DNA from: Sipunculus nudus
Taxonomy: Eukaryota > Annelida > Sipuncula > Golfingiida > Sipunculidae
Assembly: GCA_026874595.1 (NCBI GenBank)
Contig: CM049317.1
Coordinates: forward strand, 49,500,401 to 49,564,400
Direction of reading: 5' to 3'
DNA length: 64,000 nt
The notes under the pieces: generated by a model
Databases searched by the model: none
What the model was told of the DNA's origin: nothing
The model's input: only the letters and a program-made list of their open reading frames with translations
In this document: positions 10,308 through 19,374 of the stretch, piece after piece
Numbering within the stretch: the stretch's first letter is position 1
How the letters are laid out: each line of letters opens with the position of its first letter
Made by a program: the position numbers and the translations under genes

Positions 10308-13300
10308 ATGAACAAAGCTAACTTCAACTACTCTTTGAAAAACATTCCCATTCCTAGTAATCTGTCCTATACCAAATCCCTGATAAGTAAAGTTGAAAGC
10401 CTACTTCGGAGAATGCGATGGAAGGCATTCCATTTCGAAAACCCTGGTCAAACTTCAGATAAACAAAACTATGGATTCAAAACCACATATTCACCCCCTC
10501 ATAGCGAACACCTCAGGGCATTTGAAAGTGATATCTACGAAATGGTCCGGAACATTGAATTTCAGCACTCACACAATGCATTCCAGAAACAAATGGCCAA
10601 TGACATCAAAACAATCAGACAATCTGACAATCTCCTAGTACAGGCAGATAAGACAACCAACCTGTACAGTATGCCGAAAGAACACTACAATAAACTTCTT
10701 ACAGAAAACATCACTAAGACATACAAAAAAGCAGACAGAAATATCTGTAAAAATATCAATACAGAAGCCAAAGAAATAGCCGGTTCCCTTAACCTAGCAG
10801 ACCGCATCGAAGTCATGGCCGAGCGCAATGCTTACATTACTTTGAAAGACCACAAGGATAATTTTGAACAAAACCCCAAGTGCAGATTGATTAATCCAGC
10901 AAAATCTGAAATAGGTATCATTAGAAAAAAGCACTTGGAAAAAATTAATAGCCAACTGAGACTGAAAACCAAACTCAACCAGTGGCAAAATACCGCACAG
11001 GTAATATCTTGGTTCAAGAAATTGAAGCTGAAACAAAAATCTAAGTTCATGAAGTTTGATATTGTTGACTTTTACCCCTCGATCACAGAAGATCTTCTCA
11101 TGAAAGCCCTCAAATTTGCCAAAACCATGGTCTCCATTCCAGAGGATGTTATCAAAACCATCCTGCACAGCAGGAAAAGCTTACTGTTTAGCAACGGTAA
11201 CACCTGGGTGAAAAAAGATCACACTAGTTTTGACGTCACCATGGGCAGTTTTGATGGCGCTGAAGTATGCGAAATTGTTGGTTTATACATCCTAGATATG
11301 TTGAAAAAGGAATTTGGTGTAAATGCTCTAGGCCTGTATCGTGATGACGGTTTAGGTTGTTTCCCCAACATGTCTGGACCCAAAGCAGACAGCACCCGTA
11401 AGAAAATGATCAAACTCTTTTCCAATGTTGGGTTAAAGATAACCATTGAAACTAACCTGACCTGCACAGATTTCTTAGACGTAACATTTGACCTCCAAAA
11501 TGACATCTTCTACCCTTACAGAAAACCGAACAATGACCCTCTCTATATCCACGCACAATCCAATCACCCCCCAGCTATCATTAGGCAGATACCTATGATG
11601 ATCAGTAAACGTGTTTCTGACAACTCCTGCAATAAAGAGCTATTTATGAAAGCCAAACCCATGTATGATGAAGCTTTAGCGAAAAGCGGGTTCTCAGAAA
11701 GCTTAAAATATGTTGAACCAACAGTGAAAAGCAAGAGAAACAGGAAAAGGAAAATAATATGGTTTAATCCACCCTACAGCCGTCATGTAAAAACCAACAT
11801 TGGCAGAAAATTCATGAAACTAGTTGAAAAACACTTCCCTCAACATCACAGGTACCACAGGTTATTCAACAGGAACAATTTGAAAATTAGCTACAGCTGT
11901 CTACCCAACATGTCTAACCTGATCAGCAAACATAATATGAAGGTTCTAAATTCTGACAATGCTGTGAATGCACCCCAAAAACAATGTAACTGCCGTAAAA
12001 AAGACGAATGTCCTATGAATGGTCAATGTCAGCTGAAATGCATTGTCTATAAAGCAACAGTTAGAACAGACAATGACGTGAAACACTACATAGGGTGTAC
12101 TGCCAAAGAAATAGCCGGTTCCCTTAACCTAGCAGACCGCATCGAAGTCATGGCCGAGCGCAATGCTTACATTACTTTGAAAGACCACAAGGATAATTTT
12201 GAACAAAACCCCAAGTGCAGATTGATTAATCCAGCAAAATCTGAAATAGGTATCATTAGCAAAAAGCACTTGGAAAAAATTAATAGCCAACTGAGACTGA
12301 AAACCAAACTCAACCAGTGGCAAAATACCGCACAGGTAATATCTTGGTTCAAGAAATTGAAGCTGAAACAAAAATCTAAGTTCATGAAGTTTGATATTGT
12401 TGACTTTTACCCCTCGATCACAGAAGATCTTCTCATGAAAGCCCTCAAATTTGCCAAAACCATGGTCTCCATTCCAGAGGATGTTATCAAAACCATCCTG
12501 CACAGCAGGAAAAGCTTACTGTTTAGCAACGGTAACACCTGGGTGAAAAAAGATCACACTAGTTTTGACGTCACCATGGGCAGTTTTGATGGCGCTGAAG
12601 TATGCGAAATTGTTGGTTTATACATCCTAGATATGTTGAAAAAGGAATTTGGTGTAAATGCTCTAGGCCTGTATCGTGATGACGGTTTAGGTTGTTTCCC
12701 CAACATGTCTGGACCCAAAGCAGACAGCACCCGTAAGAAAATGATCAAAATCTTTTCCAATGTTGGGTTAAAGATAACCATTGAAACTAACCTGACCTGC
12801 ACAGATTTCTTAGACGTAACATTTGACCTCCAAAATGACATCTTCTACCCTTACAGAAAACCGAACAATGACCCTCTCTATATCCACGCACAATCCAATC
12901 ACCCCCCAGCTATCATTAGGCAGATACCTATGATGATCAGTAAACGTGTTTCTGACAACTCCTGCAATAAAGAGCTATTTATGAAAGCCAAACCCATGTA
13001 TGATGAAGCTTTAGCGAAAAGCGGGTTCTCAGAAAGCTTAAAATATGTTGAACCAACAGTGAAAAGCAAGAGAAACAGGAAAAGGAAAATAATATGGTTT
13101 AATCCACCCTACAGCCGTCATGTAAAAACCAACATTGGCAGAAAATTCATGAAACTAGTTGAAAAACACTTCCCTCAACATCACAGGTACCACAGGTTAT
13201 TCAACAGGAACAATTTGAAAATTAGCTACAGCTGTCTACCCAACATGTCTAACCTGATCAGCAAACATAATATGAAGGTTCTAAATTCTGACAATGCTGT

Positions 13301-13745
13301 GAATGCACCCCAAAAACAATGTAACTGCCGTAAAAAAGACGAATGTCCTATGAATGGTCAATGTCAGCTGAAATGCATTGTCTATAAAGCAACAGTTAGA
13401 ACAGACAATGACGTGAAACACTACATAGGGTGTACTGAAGGTGATTTCAAGACAAGATATAATAACCACAAGCAATCCTTTCGGAACAGATCCCACGCTA
13501 AAAACACTGAACTGTCTAAACACATTTGGTCACTAAAAGACAACAATATCAATTACAAGCTCTCCTGGGAAATATCTGCCAAGGCAGCACCTTACTTCTG
13601 TGGGACTAGGAAGTGTGATCTCTGCTTGTCTGAAAAGCTACTTATAGCTACGGCCCCCCCTGGATCATTGTTGAACTCAAGAGCTGAAATTCTCTCCAAG
13701 TGCCGCCATCAAAACAAATTCACCCTGAAATATTTTAAAACCTAG
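10308..13745 (+). CDS. Double-RT Penelope-like ORF, internal duplication (unit 4, 1,145 aa)
   Basis: A single open frame reads the normal protein to residue 598 (HYIGCT), then jumps at 12,101/12,102 to the residue equivalent to A154 (AKEIAGS) and continues to the normal C-terminus. The duplicated segment is 1,335 bp (445 codons), so frame is kept. The product would have one RT (YRDD), linker and Cys cluster, a truncated GIY-YIG lacking its R, H and E residues, then a second RT core without the N-terminal 153 residues and a complete endonuclease. The two halves differ by only a few substitutions, for example IIRKKH in the first versus IISKKH in the second, and KLFSN versus KIFSN. It probably arose by unequal exchange or template jumping with almost no junction homology. 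Whether the protein works is unknown. Confidence 0.9.
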   Translation: MNKANFNYSLKNIPIPSNLSYTKSLISKVESLLRRMRWKAFHFENPGQTSDKQNYGFKTTYSPPHSEHLRAFESDIYEMVRNIEFQHSHNAFQKQMANDIKTIRQSDNLLVQADKTTNLYSMPKEHYNKLLTENITKTYKKADRNICKNINTEAKEIAGSLNLADRIEVMAERNAYITLKDHKDNFEQNPKCRLINPAKSEIGIIRKKHLEKINSQLRLKTKLNQWQNTAQVISWFKKLKLKQKSKFMKFDIVDFYPSITEDLLMKALKFAKTMVSIPEDVIKTILHSRKSLLFSNGNTWVKKDHTSFDVTMGSFDGAEVCEIVGLYILDMLKKEFGVNALGLYRDDGLGCFPNMSGPKADSTRKKMIKLFSNVGLKITIETNLTCTDFLDVTFDLQNDIFYPYRKPNNDPLYIHAQSNHPPAIIRQIPMMISKRVSDNSCNKELFMKAKPMYDEALAKSGFSESLKYVEPTVKSKRNRKRKIIWFNPPYSRHVKTNIGRKFMKLVEKHFPQHHRYHRLFNRNNLKISYSCLPNMSNLISKHNMKVLNSDNAVNAPQKQCNCRKKDECPMNGQCQLKCIVYKATVRTDNDVKHYIGCTAKEIAGSLNLADRIEVMAERNAYITLKDHKDNFEQNPKCRLINPAKSEIGIISKKHLEKINSQLRLKTKLNQWQNTAQVISWFKKLKLKQKSKFMKFDIVDFYPSITEDLLMKALKFAKTMVSIPEDVIKTILHSRKSLLFSNGNTWVKKDHTSFDVTMGSFDGAEVCEIVGLYILDMLKKEFGVNALGLYRDDGLGCFPNMSGPKADSTRKKMIKIFSNVGLKITIETNLTCTDFLDVTFDLQNDIFYPYRKPNNDPLYIHAQSNHPPAIIRQIPMMISKRVSDNSCNKELFMKAKPMYDEALAKSGFSESLKYVEPTVKSKRNRKRKIIWFNPPYSRHVKTNIGRKFMKLVEKHFPQHHRYHRLFNRNNLKISYSCLPNMSNLISKHNMKVLNSDNAVNAPQKQCNCRKKDECPMNGQCQLKCIVYKATVRTDNDVKHYIGCTEGDFKTRYNNHKQSFRNRSHAKNTELSKHIWSLKDNNINYKLSWEISAKAAPYFCGTRKCDLCLSEKLLIATAPPGSLLNSRAEILSKCRHQNKFTLKYFKT
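10767..13436 (+). repeat. 1,335-bp tandem duplication inside PLE unit 4
   Basis: Copies 10,767-12,101 and 12,102-13,436 are nearly identical and join in frame. The junction fuses GGGTGTACT (endonuclease YIG region) to GCCAAAGAAATAG (N-terminal RT region), with at most about 1 bp of shared sequence at the breakpoint. Confidence 0.9.
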
Positions 13746-14478
13746 CATTCGTACTAATATTCAGCGTGCCCCCTTAACCCCCCCCCCCCCCCCCCAACGA
13801 GGATCCGCTGGGCAGACTCATTTGTTCAGGTAGTTGTTCTCTCACTGCTGGCTCGTGGAGTCCATTGGATGACAGGGAAGTTCTACTTTATCCTGGTCTA
13901 ATGGGCTTTACGACCTTCAGCTAGGAGACTTGCACCACTTGGTATGAGTATAGTATATTTGCCTTTTATATTGTATATTTGCCTTGTATATTGTGTATTT
14001 TCACAGTATATGTGTATTTTTATCATATCATATGTATACTACTGATATGTTCACTGCTTCCAAGGCCCTATTAGAAATCATTTCAATATGCTGATTGAGC
14101 ATCCTGGTTATATCTTTGTATTATATTTACAATTTACTACATTATATAACCTCTTTGCCCTGCCCTGTTATGTTCCAGTATCGCACGTGTACCCCGACCA
14201 ATCCTATTGTGCACCCGAGAACAATAGGATCAGTGTCAGTCTTTCACATGCCCCCCCCCCCGACCCGAATCGCACAAAGCATAATCTCGTAATCTCGTAA
14301 AGTCTCGGCTTTTCAAAACACGACGTTAGCTTCATTCTAACCACATTCACCTGATGATCGGGTCGCATCCCGTGAAACAGTCTGTTGTGAATTAACAGTG
14401 TTGTTTTTCTTCAGAGTTATACCGCTCTGGCCTAGCTTGTAGGCCATAGAGCACTTTACATCGGAGGGTAACACTACC

Positions 14479-14483
<5 letters not shown>
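13746..14483 (+). repeat. PLE inter-ORF region, copy 4, truncated at array edge
   Basis: The spacer follows the double-RT ORF (poly-C tracts about 18 and 11 C) and matches the other copies up to ACACTACCTTCTA. It then gives way to (TA)n where other units continue CTCCAGCTCCAGCGACAGG. No ORF follows. This abrupt end, 97 bp after the last ribozyme cut, is probably the element's genuine 3' terminus at its integration site. Confidence 0.8.
14345..14392 (+). ncRNA. Hammerhead ribozyme, copy 4
   Basis: The fifth identical 48-nt hammerhead of the array, with a predicted cut after U14386. It lies 91 bp before the array boundary. Confidence 0.9.

Positions 14484-14526
<43 letters not shown>
14482..14526. 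repeat. (TA)n microsatellite at PLE array boundary
   Basis: A TA tract of about 45 bp with one TTTA interruption abuts the end of the PLE array and probably marks the insertion target. Confidence 0.9.
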
Positions 14527-14580
14527 GATGCTTTATGTCTGAGTATCGTTTACTGAACGCTCCTTGAAATGTTAACACAG

Positions 14581-14749
14581 GTCAGATTACGTGGACGCAG
14601 CATCTCTGAGGGCAATGCATCACGCTGGTGTTGCCTCGTCTCCTCCCTCCACACCCTCTGGTCAGCCGCCTCCTTATCCATCCAAGTCAGATATTGCAAG
14701 TACTGCATCCTGCTCAACCATGTTCGACTCCTGCCTAGAATGTGGACAG
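14581..14749 (+). CDS. Receptor-like gene A, cytoplasmic-tail exon 1 (internal exon)
   Basis: An open segment of 169 nt is bounded by a good acceptor (GTTAACACAG) and a donor (GGACAG|GTCTTC). Read in phase 2 it starts SDYVDAASL and contains a PSGQPPPYPSKSD stretch, whose PPPY is a classical WW-domain/Nedd4 ligand, then a Ser/Thr-rich part and a Cys-containing end (SCLECGQ). It leaves in phase 0, which fits the exon at 15,716. Its phase-2 entry matches the TM-to-tail junction of the lectin receptor at 55 kb, so I infer it directly follows a transmembrane exon. No TM or ectodomain exon for it is visible in the window; upstream exons would have to lie beyond the PLE array. Function is unassigned. 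Confidence 0.6.
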
Positions 14750-15715
14750 GTCTTCATATTATTCTTTCTCTATATAATACAAACAATATATCTGAGTATA
14801 GGTTTAGTTGAATGTGGAAATGTTGCGCTCGTATCCGCAATGTATGGCTATATAACAACATTTCATCCTTTTATTTAAGATTCACAAGACAGCAAATTTA
14901 TCTAGGCTTGTAAGATTTAACTATTTTAGTGTCTAAGATTATTTTCCTGCTGAAGATAATAGCCTTAGAATCACATTATGTTAATTGTTTATTTTTGTCA
15001 TTCATCATGCCCAAAAGACATTGTTGCAATTACATTTAATCATTAGGAAACCATTGGTATTCCAATGTATCCACGTGGGTGATAAAAAGACCACATGCAT
15101 GCCCTGAGGAAACATCTTATTTATTTGCCGAGACTATTATTTTTTTCAAAGACCAACAGTAATAAAGCTTTCCATTTCGCATTTTGAAACAAAAAATCTT
15201 TTTCAAGCGAGTTTTGTTTTCTTTATATTTGTCTTCATTAAACAATGACAGGCCAAATTAGTAAACATTTATATGGCAAACTATTTAACAAAGTAAAAAA
15301 AATGTGAACGAAGAAAGGATTATAAAAGTACAATAGTAAAGGCCAGGTTATAGTTGTATGTAAATGTAAAATGATGTTATTTTTAAATGCACTCGTGTTT
15401 TCATATATGAGATATATCGTATTTTTTGGTAAAAATTAATGTTATGCTAAAAATTACCATTCACAAACCGACAACAAACAGTTCATCGGAGTATATTCTG
15501 AGGATTAAGTAGTATGTATATATCTTTTGGAGATTAAATTGATTTTGGGAATTATTTTGAGAATACGAGAGATACCACTCTATGATTTAGTGCATTTTAC
15601 TGTTAATTCCAATATGAAAAATACCTAACTTTCTTAAATATGTAAGATGTGTTTTCACTCTTCCCACCATCGTATATGAATGACATTATAAATTGGTATT
15701 GCTATTGGTTTCCAG
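14750..15715 (+). other. Intron of gene A, AT-rich
   Basis: No coding signal on either strand. It has a plausible donor at its start and a pyrimidine-containing acceptor (GGTTTCCAG) at its end. Confidence 0.5.
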
Positions 15716-16057
15716 AACGATGACAACGACAGCATTCACTATGACAACATGGTGATCGGTGATGTAACACGCTGTAAGTCATGTGGCCGTCCAGTGGCCC
15801 CGGATAGACCACCACCACGCATTCCAAGGCGTATCGGAAAGCCCTCCATTACGGGTTTACAAACAAGAACCCTGCCTTTACCAGGTGCTGAAGAGGACTA
15901 TGAAAATCCATTCGGTTACGGCAAAATGGCCCACGAAAGTGGTAACCATGGAGAACCTGGAAGTGTTGACCAAATTAGTCAAATAACTCTTACTGAACGT
16001 AGAAGGGCCAGCACGAGCAATGCTATTTTATCAGCAACCTGGTCAGATAGTGAATAG
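15716..16057 (+). CDS. Receptor-like gene A, last coding exon (tyrosine/proline-rich tail)
   Basis: It is open from the acceptor TTTCCAG to TAG at 16,055-16,057 and joins the 14,581 exon in phase 0. The 113-residue segment begins NDDNDSIHYDNMVIG. It then has a CKSCG pair, a proline-arginine stretch (DRPPPRIPRRIGKP) of SH3-ligand type, and EEDYENPFGYG. It ends in a Ser/Thr-rich tail (WSDSE). Both YDN and YEN fit the pYxN consensus for Grb2-type SH2 domains. No hydrophobic segment is present. This looks like the distal cytoplasmic tail of a signalling membrane protein, analogous to the tail exon at 55,641. The phosphotyrosine role is inferred from motifs only. Confidence 0.65.
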   Translation, partial: NDDNDSIHYDNMVIGDVTRCKSCGRPVAPDRPPPRIPRRIGKPSITGLQTRTLPLPGAEEDYENPFGYGKMAHESGNHGEPGSVDQISQITLTERRRASTSNAILSATWSDSE

Positions 16058-17152
16058 AGATAGTAGAGAAAACTTTTCTGAAGAAACGAAGATATTGTAC
16101 ACATGAGAAGCTCTTAAATTTGTCAAGATACCCTATCTAGTAAACCGACAAGATTAAAAAAAGCATGGATTTTAGATAGCCTATTTAATTACGATCTACA
16201 TGATCTACATTTTTTTCTTTATGCATTTCAGGAATTGGCTGAACGGAGCGTTACGTGTTGCATTGATGTAACCTTACCCTTTCAAGTTTATGAGAAATGT
16301 GATATTAAATTAAATAAGCCCACAAGGAAGTGACTATAAGGTTGAGAGGAAATTCTTGTAACATGGTATATATGTTCCATAAATCACCAACCATGTTTTG
16401 TGTTGTAATATATTTTCCTCAAAGCAAATTTAAACATGAATCATGCAACTCTAAGGCGGCATATGAATAAATTATATCTGAAAATAAGTAAATGTTATAG
16501 TGATAATCGCTAATATTATCTACTTTTTGAATGACATGGCCAGTAGTGTATCCTGTGATTTTCATATTATAGATAAAAGGTGACAATTCATTTTTGAAAT
16601 TTCCATATTTTTATCTTACCATTATATGGTAATAAAATTTGAAAAAAATTAGCAATTTCTTAAATCCATTTGTATGTGATTTTAATTTTACAGTAATGAT
16701 AAAAAATGCAGACAGCCATAGAGAAAGAAATCTAATATATTATTAAGTTTCATGTAAGGTATACGCTTAATAGTTAGGCAAAACTAGGAATGCACGTATG
16801 TATATGTACCCTAAGATACTTTTAGATAATAAACATAAACCTTTTTTTATAGCCTTGGTGTGGGAATAACATGTAAACTCTCTCCGGCCTATATATACAA
16901 AGTACTGTTTTTGACAATTTTCTAGAGGAATTAAACAAGTGAATTATGGGCAAATGAATAAAATTATCGCCAGGACTATGACAACATTTTACAGCTCCTG
17001 CTCCGACGTTGTTGTTTCCTTTGATAATCAGCAAAATAAACATCCTGGTGAGAGCCGCTAGGCACGTTCACTGAATACACATCTCAATAAAGTACCAGTA
17101 TTAAGCAAGCATGATGAACACGTGTGCCCAAGATAGATTCTTTTACAAAAAG
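16058..17152. other. 3' flank of gene A and spacer, no gene seen
   Basis: AT-rich sequence with several AATAAA-like sites (for example near 16,464), probably including the gene A 3'UTR. Short ORFs show no recognisable domain. Confidence 0.4.
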
Positions 17153-17209
17153 CACCAGGCGCCGAGTAATAAGTTTTTGTGTTCTACTGGACAAGCAAAC
17201 ACAGGCAAC

Positions 17210-17294
17210 ATGAATATTTGCACATTTATTTTTCTGCTCTGTGCTGTCGAATGCTCAATGTTTGGTGGCGCCCGTTCTGTAACTAACAGTAATG
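17210..17294 (+). CDS. Candidate signal-peptide first exon, gene B, copy 1
   Basis: ATG at 17,210 opens MNICTFIFLLCAVECSM, a short N-region followed by a hydrophobic core and small residues, typical of a secretory signal. The frame reaches ATG|GTATGA at 17,294/17,295, giving 28 codons plus one base. The exit is therefore phase 1, like the signal exons of the lectin receptor gene. The reading frame also extends upstream from 17,111, but the signal-peptide start is more convincing. No downstream ectodomain exon of this gene could be identified, so membership is tentative. Confidence 0.5.
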
Positions 17295-17560
17295 GTATGA
17301 ATATGTGTGCATGTAACATATATATATAACAATGACCATGAATTCATAATTTTATTTATTCTCAATGTATTAAATAAAGTATTGTTAGCCTGCTGTTGTG
17401 ATACTTCATTATCACCTGAATGATCAGATCGGTAGATTATTAACAATGTATAATAAGATACTCATGCTCGGTAGCACAAAACGTCTCCTGCTGACATTTT
17501 TATCACCAGGCGCCGAGTAATAAGTTTTTGTGTTCTACTGGACAAGCAAACACAGGCAAC

Positions 17561-17645
17561 ATGAATATTTGCACATTTATTTTTCTGCTCTGTGCTGTCG
17601 AATGCTCAATGTTTGGTGGCGCCCGTTCTGTAACTAACAGTAATG
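17561..17645 (+). CDS. Candidate signal-peptide first exon, gene B, copy 2
   Basis: Exact duplicate of the exon at 17,210-17,294, including start codon and phase-1 donor. It is a potential alternative first exon created by the 351-bp duplication. Confidence 0.5.
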
Positions 17646-18046
17646 GTATGAATATGTGTGCATGTAACATATATATATAACAATGACCATGAATTCATAA
17701 TTTTATTTATTCTCAATGTATTAAATAAAGTATTGTTAGCCTGCTGTTGTGATACTTCATTATCACCTGAATGATCAGATCGGTAGATTATTAACAATGT
17801 ATAATAAGATACTCATGCTCGGTAGCACAAAACGTCTCCTGCTGACATTTTTATAAAGCCATTACTTTCCAAAGGACTTAGGCTTATTTGACTTTTACCT
17901 GGATACATATAATGATAGTGAAGAAATAGTTTCTTTACTATCGAGAATTACACAATGTTGTGAGTTGTTCGAAACGCCTATAACCAGTAAAGTAATAGTT
18001 TGGTGCTGTCGATTTGTCGTGTAAGATATTAAGATATTTAACTAAC

Positions 18047-18358
18047 ATGCGGTCAAATACGTCAAACGTAAACCGTAATTTAGTTACGAATTTAGAAAAA
18101 GGCACGAATCTGACCTATCAAGAGACTGAGGCCCATCATCGTAAAATGAACAAAACCCTCCCGAATTTCCAAAACGATTATGATACTCAGGATGCCAGAC
18201 GTTTTCTCAACCAACGTAGATTATCCCGCATCTGGCTTGGGAGTCCAGAGAGGTTAACAGTGAGCCAAGGTCTAAGTCTGACGACGGATCCGCCAGGAAT
18301 ACATTTGTTAAGAAAAAAGAGGAAAAAGTATAAGATTTCTTACAAACACGTATACTAG
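18047..18358 (+). CDS. Possible exon, unknown polar protein segment
   Basis: An open frame of 103 codons from ATG 18,047 to the stop at 18,356-18,358, with balanced composition (N, R, T, L rich) unlike the surrounding low-complexity frames. It contains NDYDTQDARRF and ends in a basic stretch (LRKKRKKYKI). I recognise no family. It could be a terminal exon or chance. There is no strong acceptor directly before it. Confidence 0.25.
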   Translation: MRSNTSNVNRNLVTNLEKGTNLTYQETEAHHRKMNKTLPNFQNDYDTQDARRFLNQRRLSRIWLGSPERLTVSQGLSLTTDPPGIHLLRKKRKKYKISYKHVY

Positions 18359-18672
18359 CTCATTCCAAGGCTTCAGGGGCATAATCAATCTTTTGAAAAC
18401 GATAGATGTTTTATTCCGCATACTAATCCAATTTAACATAAACATATTTTTCCCGCGTATTTGGCGCATATTTGTTTAAAAGAAATAGTTGCACGTGCAA
18501 GGCGTTAAGTGAATAACACTAATTCTCAAAGTGTTAATACTTGGTTAAATTTGTAAAACTAGTACTGTCTCTCTGTCATGATTTTTTTTACGAAATTACT
18601 ATTGTGGACAATTCGTAACATTTATGACATAATAAAAAAAATTCATTTATGGGTTTATATTTTCCCTGTTAG

Positions 18673-18829
18673 AAGAAGCAATAATATAAACCTGAGTCCA
18701 CGACCACCTAGTTACGCTCTGCATAGCGGACACACTTTCTTCGGTTCATCTTTTGCAACCAGCACCTCCAGCTCTTTCCAGTCCGAATCTATTGACACCA
18801 ACAGGAGCGTCTGCTCTACTTGCAGATAG
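18673..18829 (+). CDS. Candidate cytoplasmic-tail exon, gene B
   Basis: Only phase 2 is open from the acceptor CCCTGTTAG; the first codons, with an upstream base pair, give R-S-N-N. The segment has LSPRPPSYALHSG, a PPSY near-match to the PPPY in gene A's tail exon, then a Ser/Phe-rich part and a Cys-containing end (RSVCSTCR) before TAG at 18,827-18,829. Phase-2 entry and overall style match the tail exons at 14,581 and 55,641, so it is probably the tail of another receptor of the same group. The stop sits directly before a GTGAGG that would make a good donor. Confidence 0.45.
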
Positions 18830-19123
18830 GTGAGGCAAACATACATATCATGTCTATATATGCATGACTATTTATAAAGATTTGTTAGTTACATATATTA
18901 AGGTTTGCATTTCATTAATATCTCGTATCGTTTGCAAACCAGTTTTGTTTAGAATTGTAAGAATTTAGAATTTAATTAGAATTTCTTTAAACGACCAAAA
19001 TGTTCCTAAATTAGGATTATCTATCTTCCACGAGATCGTATATTGTTTCCAAAAGACAATTGTTGTAATGGGCCTGTTACATGTGCTCATTTATCACGGT
19101 GTCACAATTACCCATGTGTTATA

Positions 19124-19125
<2 letters not shown>

Positions 19126-19169
<44 letters not shown>
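19126..19169. repeat. (TA)n microsatellite
   Basis: Uninterrupted TA repeat of about 44 bp. Confidence 0.95.
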
Positions 19170-19171
<2 letters not shown>

Positions 19172-19374
19172 GCCTGTAGGAAACATTTGGTCACCTTACT
19201 TTGTGCAAAGTGAAAATATAATATCGGTATTATGCTTTATATCGTTATTATTGTTGTGGTACTTTAGGTATTTATTTCAATACCACCTTGCCAGAAAAAA
19301 TTGAAATTTCTCAGTTTAAAGCATATTAATTGCTTGCCGGAAATATCTGATTTCGAGATATCGCTTATTGATAG

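Larger units (their letters stand above)
10129..14386 (+). mobile_element. PLE tandem unit 4 with 1,335-bp internal duplication (4,258 bp)
   Basis: The fourth period of the array is longer than the others by exactly the internal duplication described for its ORF. Subtracting 1,335 gives 2,923 bp, in line with its neighbours. Confidence 0.8.
17153..17854 (+). repeat. Perfect 351-bp tandem duplication carrying an exon
   Basis: Bases 17,153-17,503 are repeated directly at 17,504-17,854 with no difference that I can see. The unit starts CACCAGGCGCCGAG and ends CTGACATTTTTAT. Near-perfect identity in AT-rich DNA implies a very recent event or an assembly duplication. Each unit contains one candidate signal-peptide exon. 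Confidence 0.92.

Noticed and set aside
25-14483. CRISPR-like or bacterial repeat array interpretation of the regular repeats
   Set aside because: The period is about 2.9 kb and each unit carries an RT/GIY-YIG ORF and a ribozyme; this is a eukaryotic retroelement array, not a CRISPR locus.
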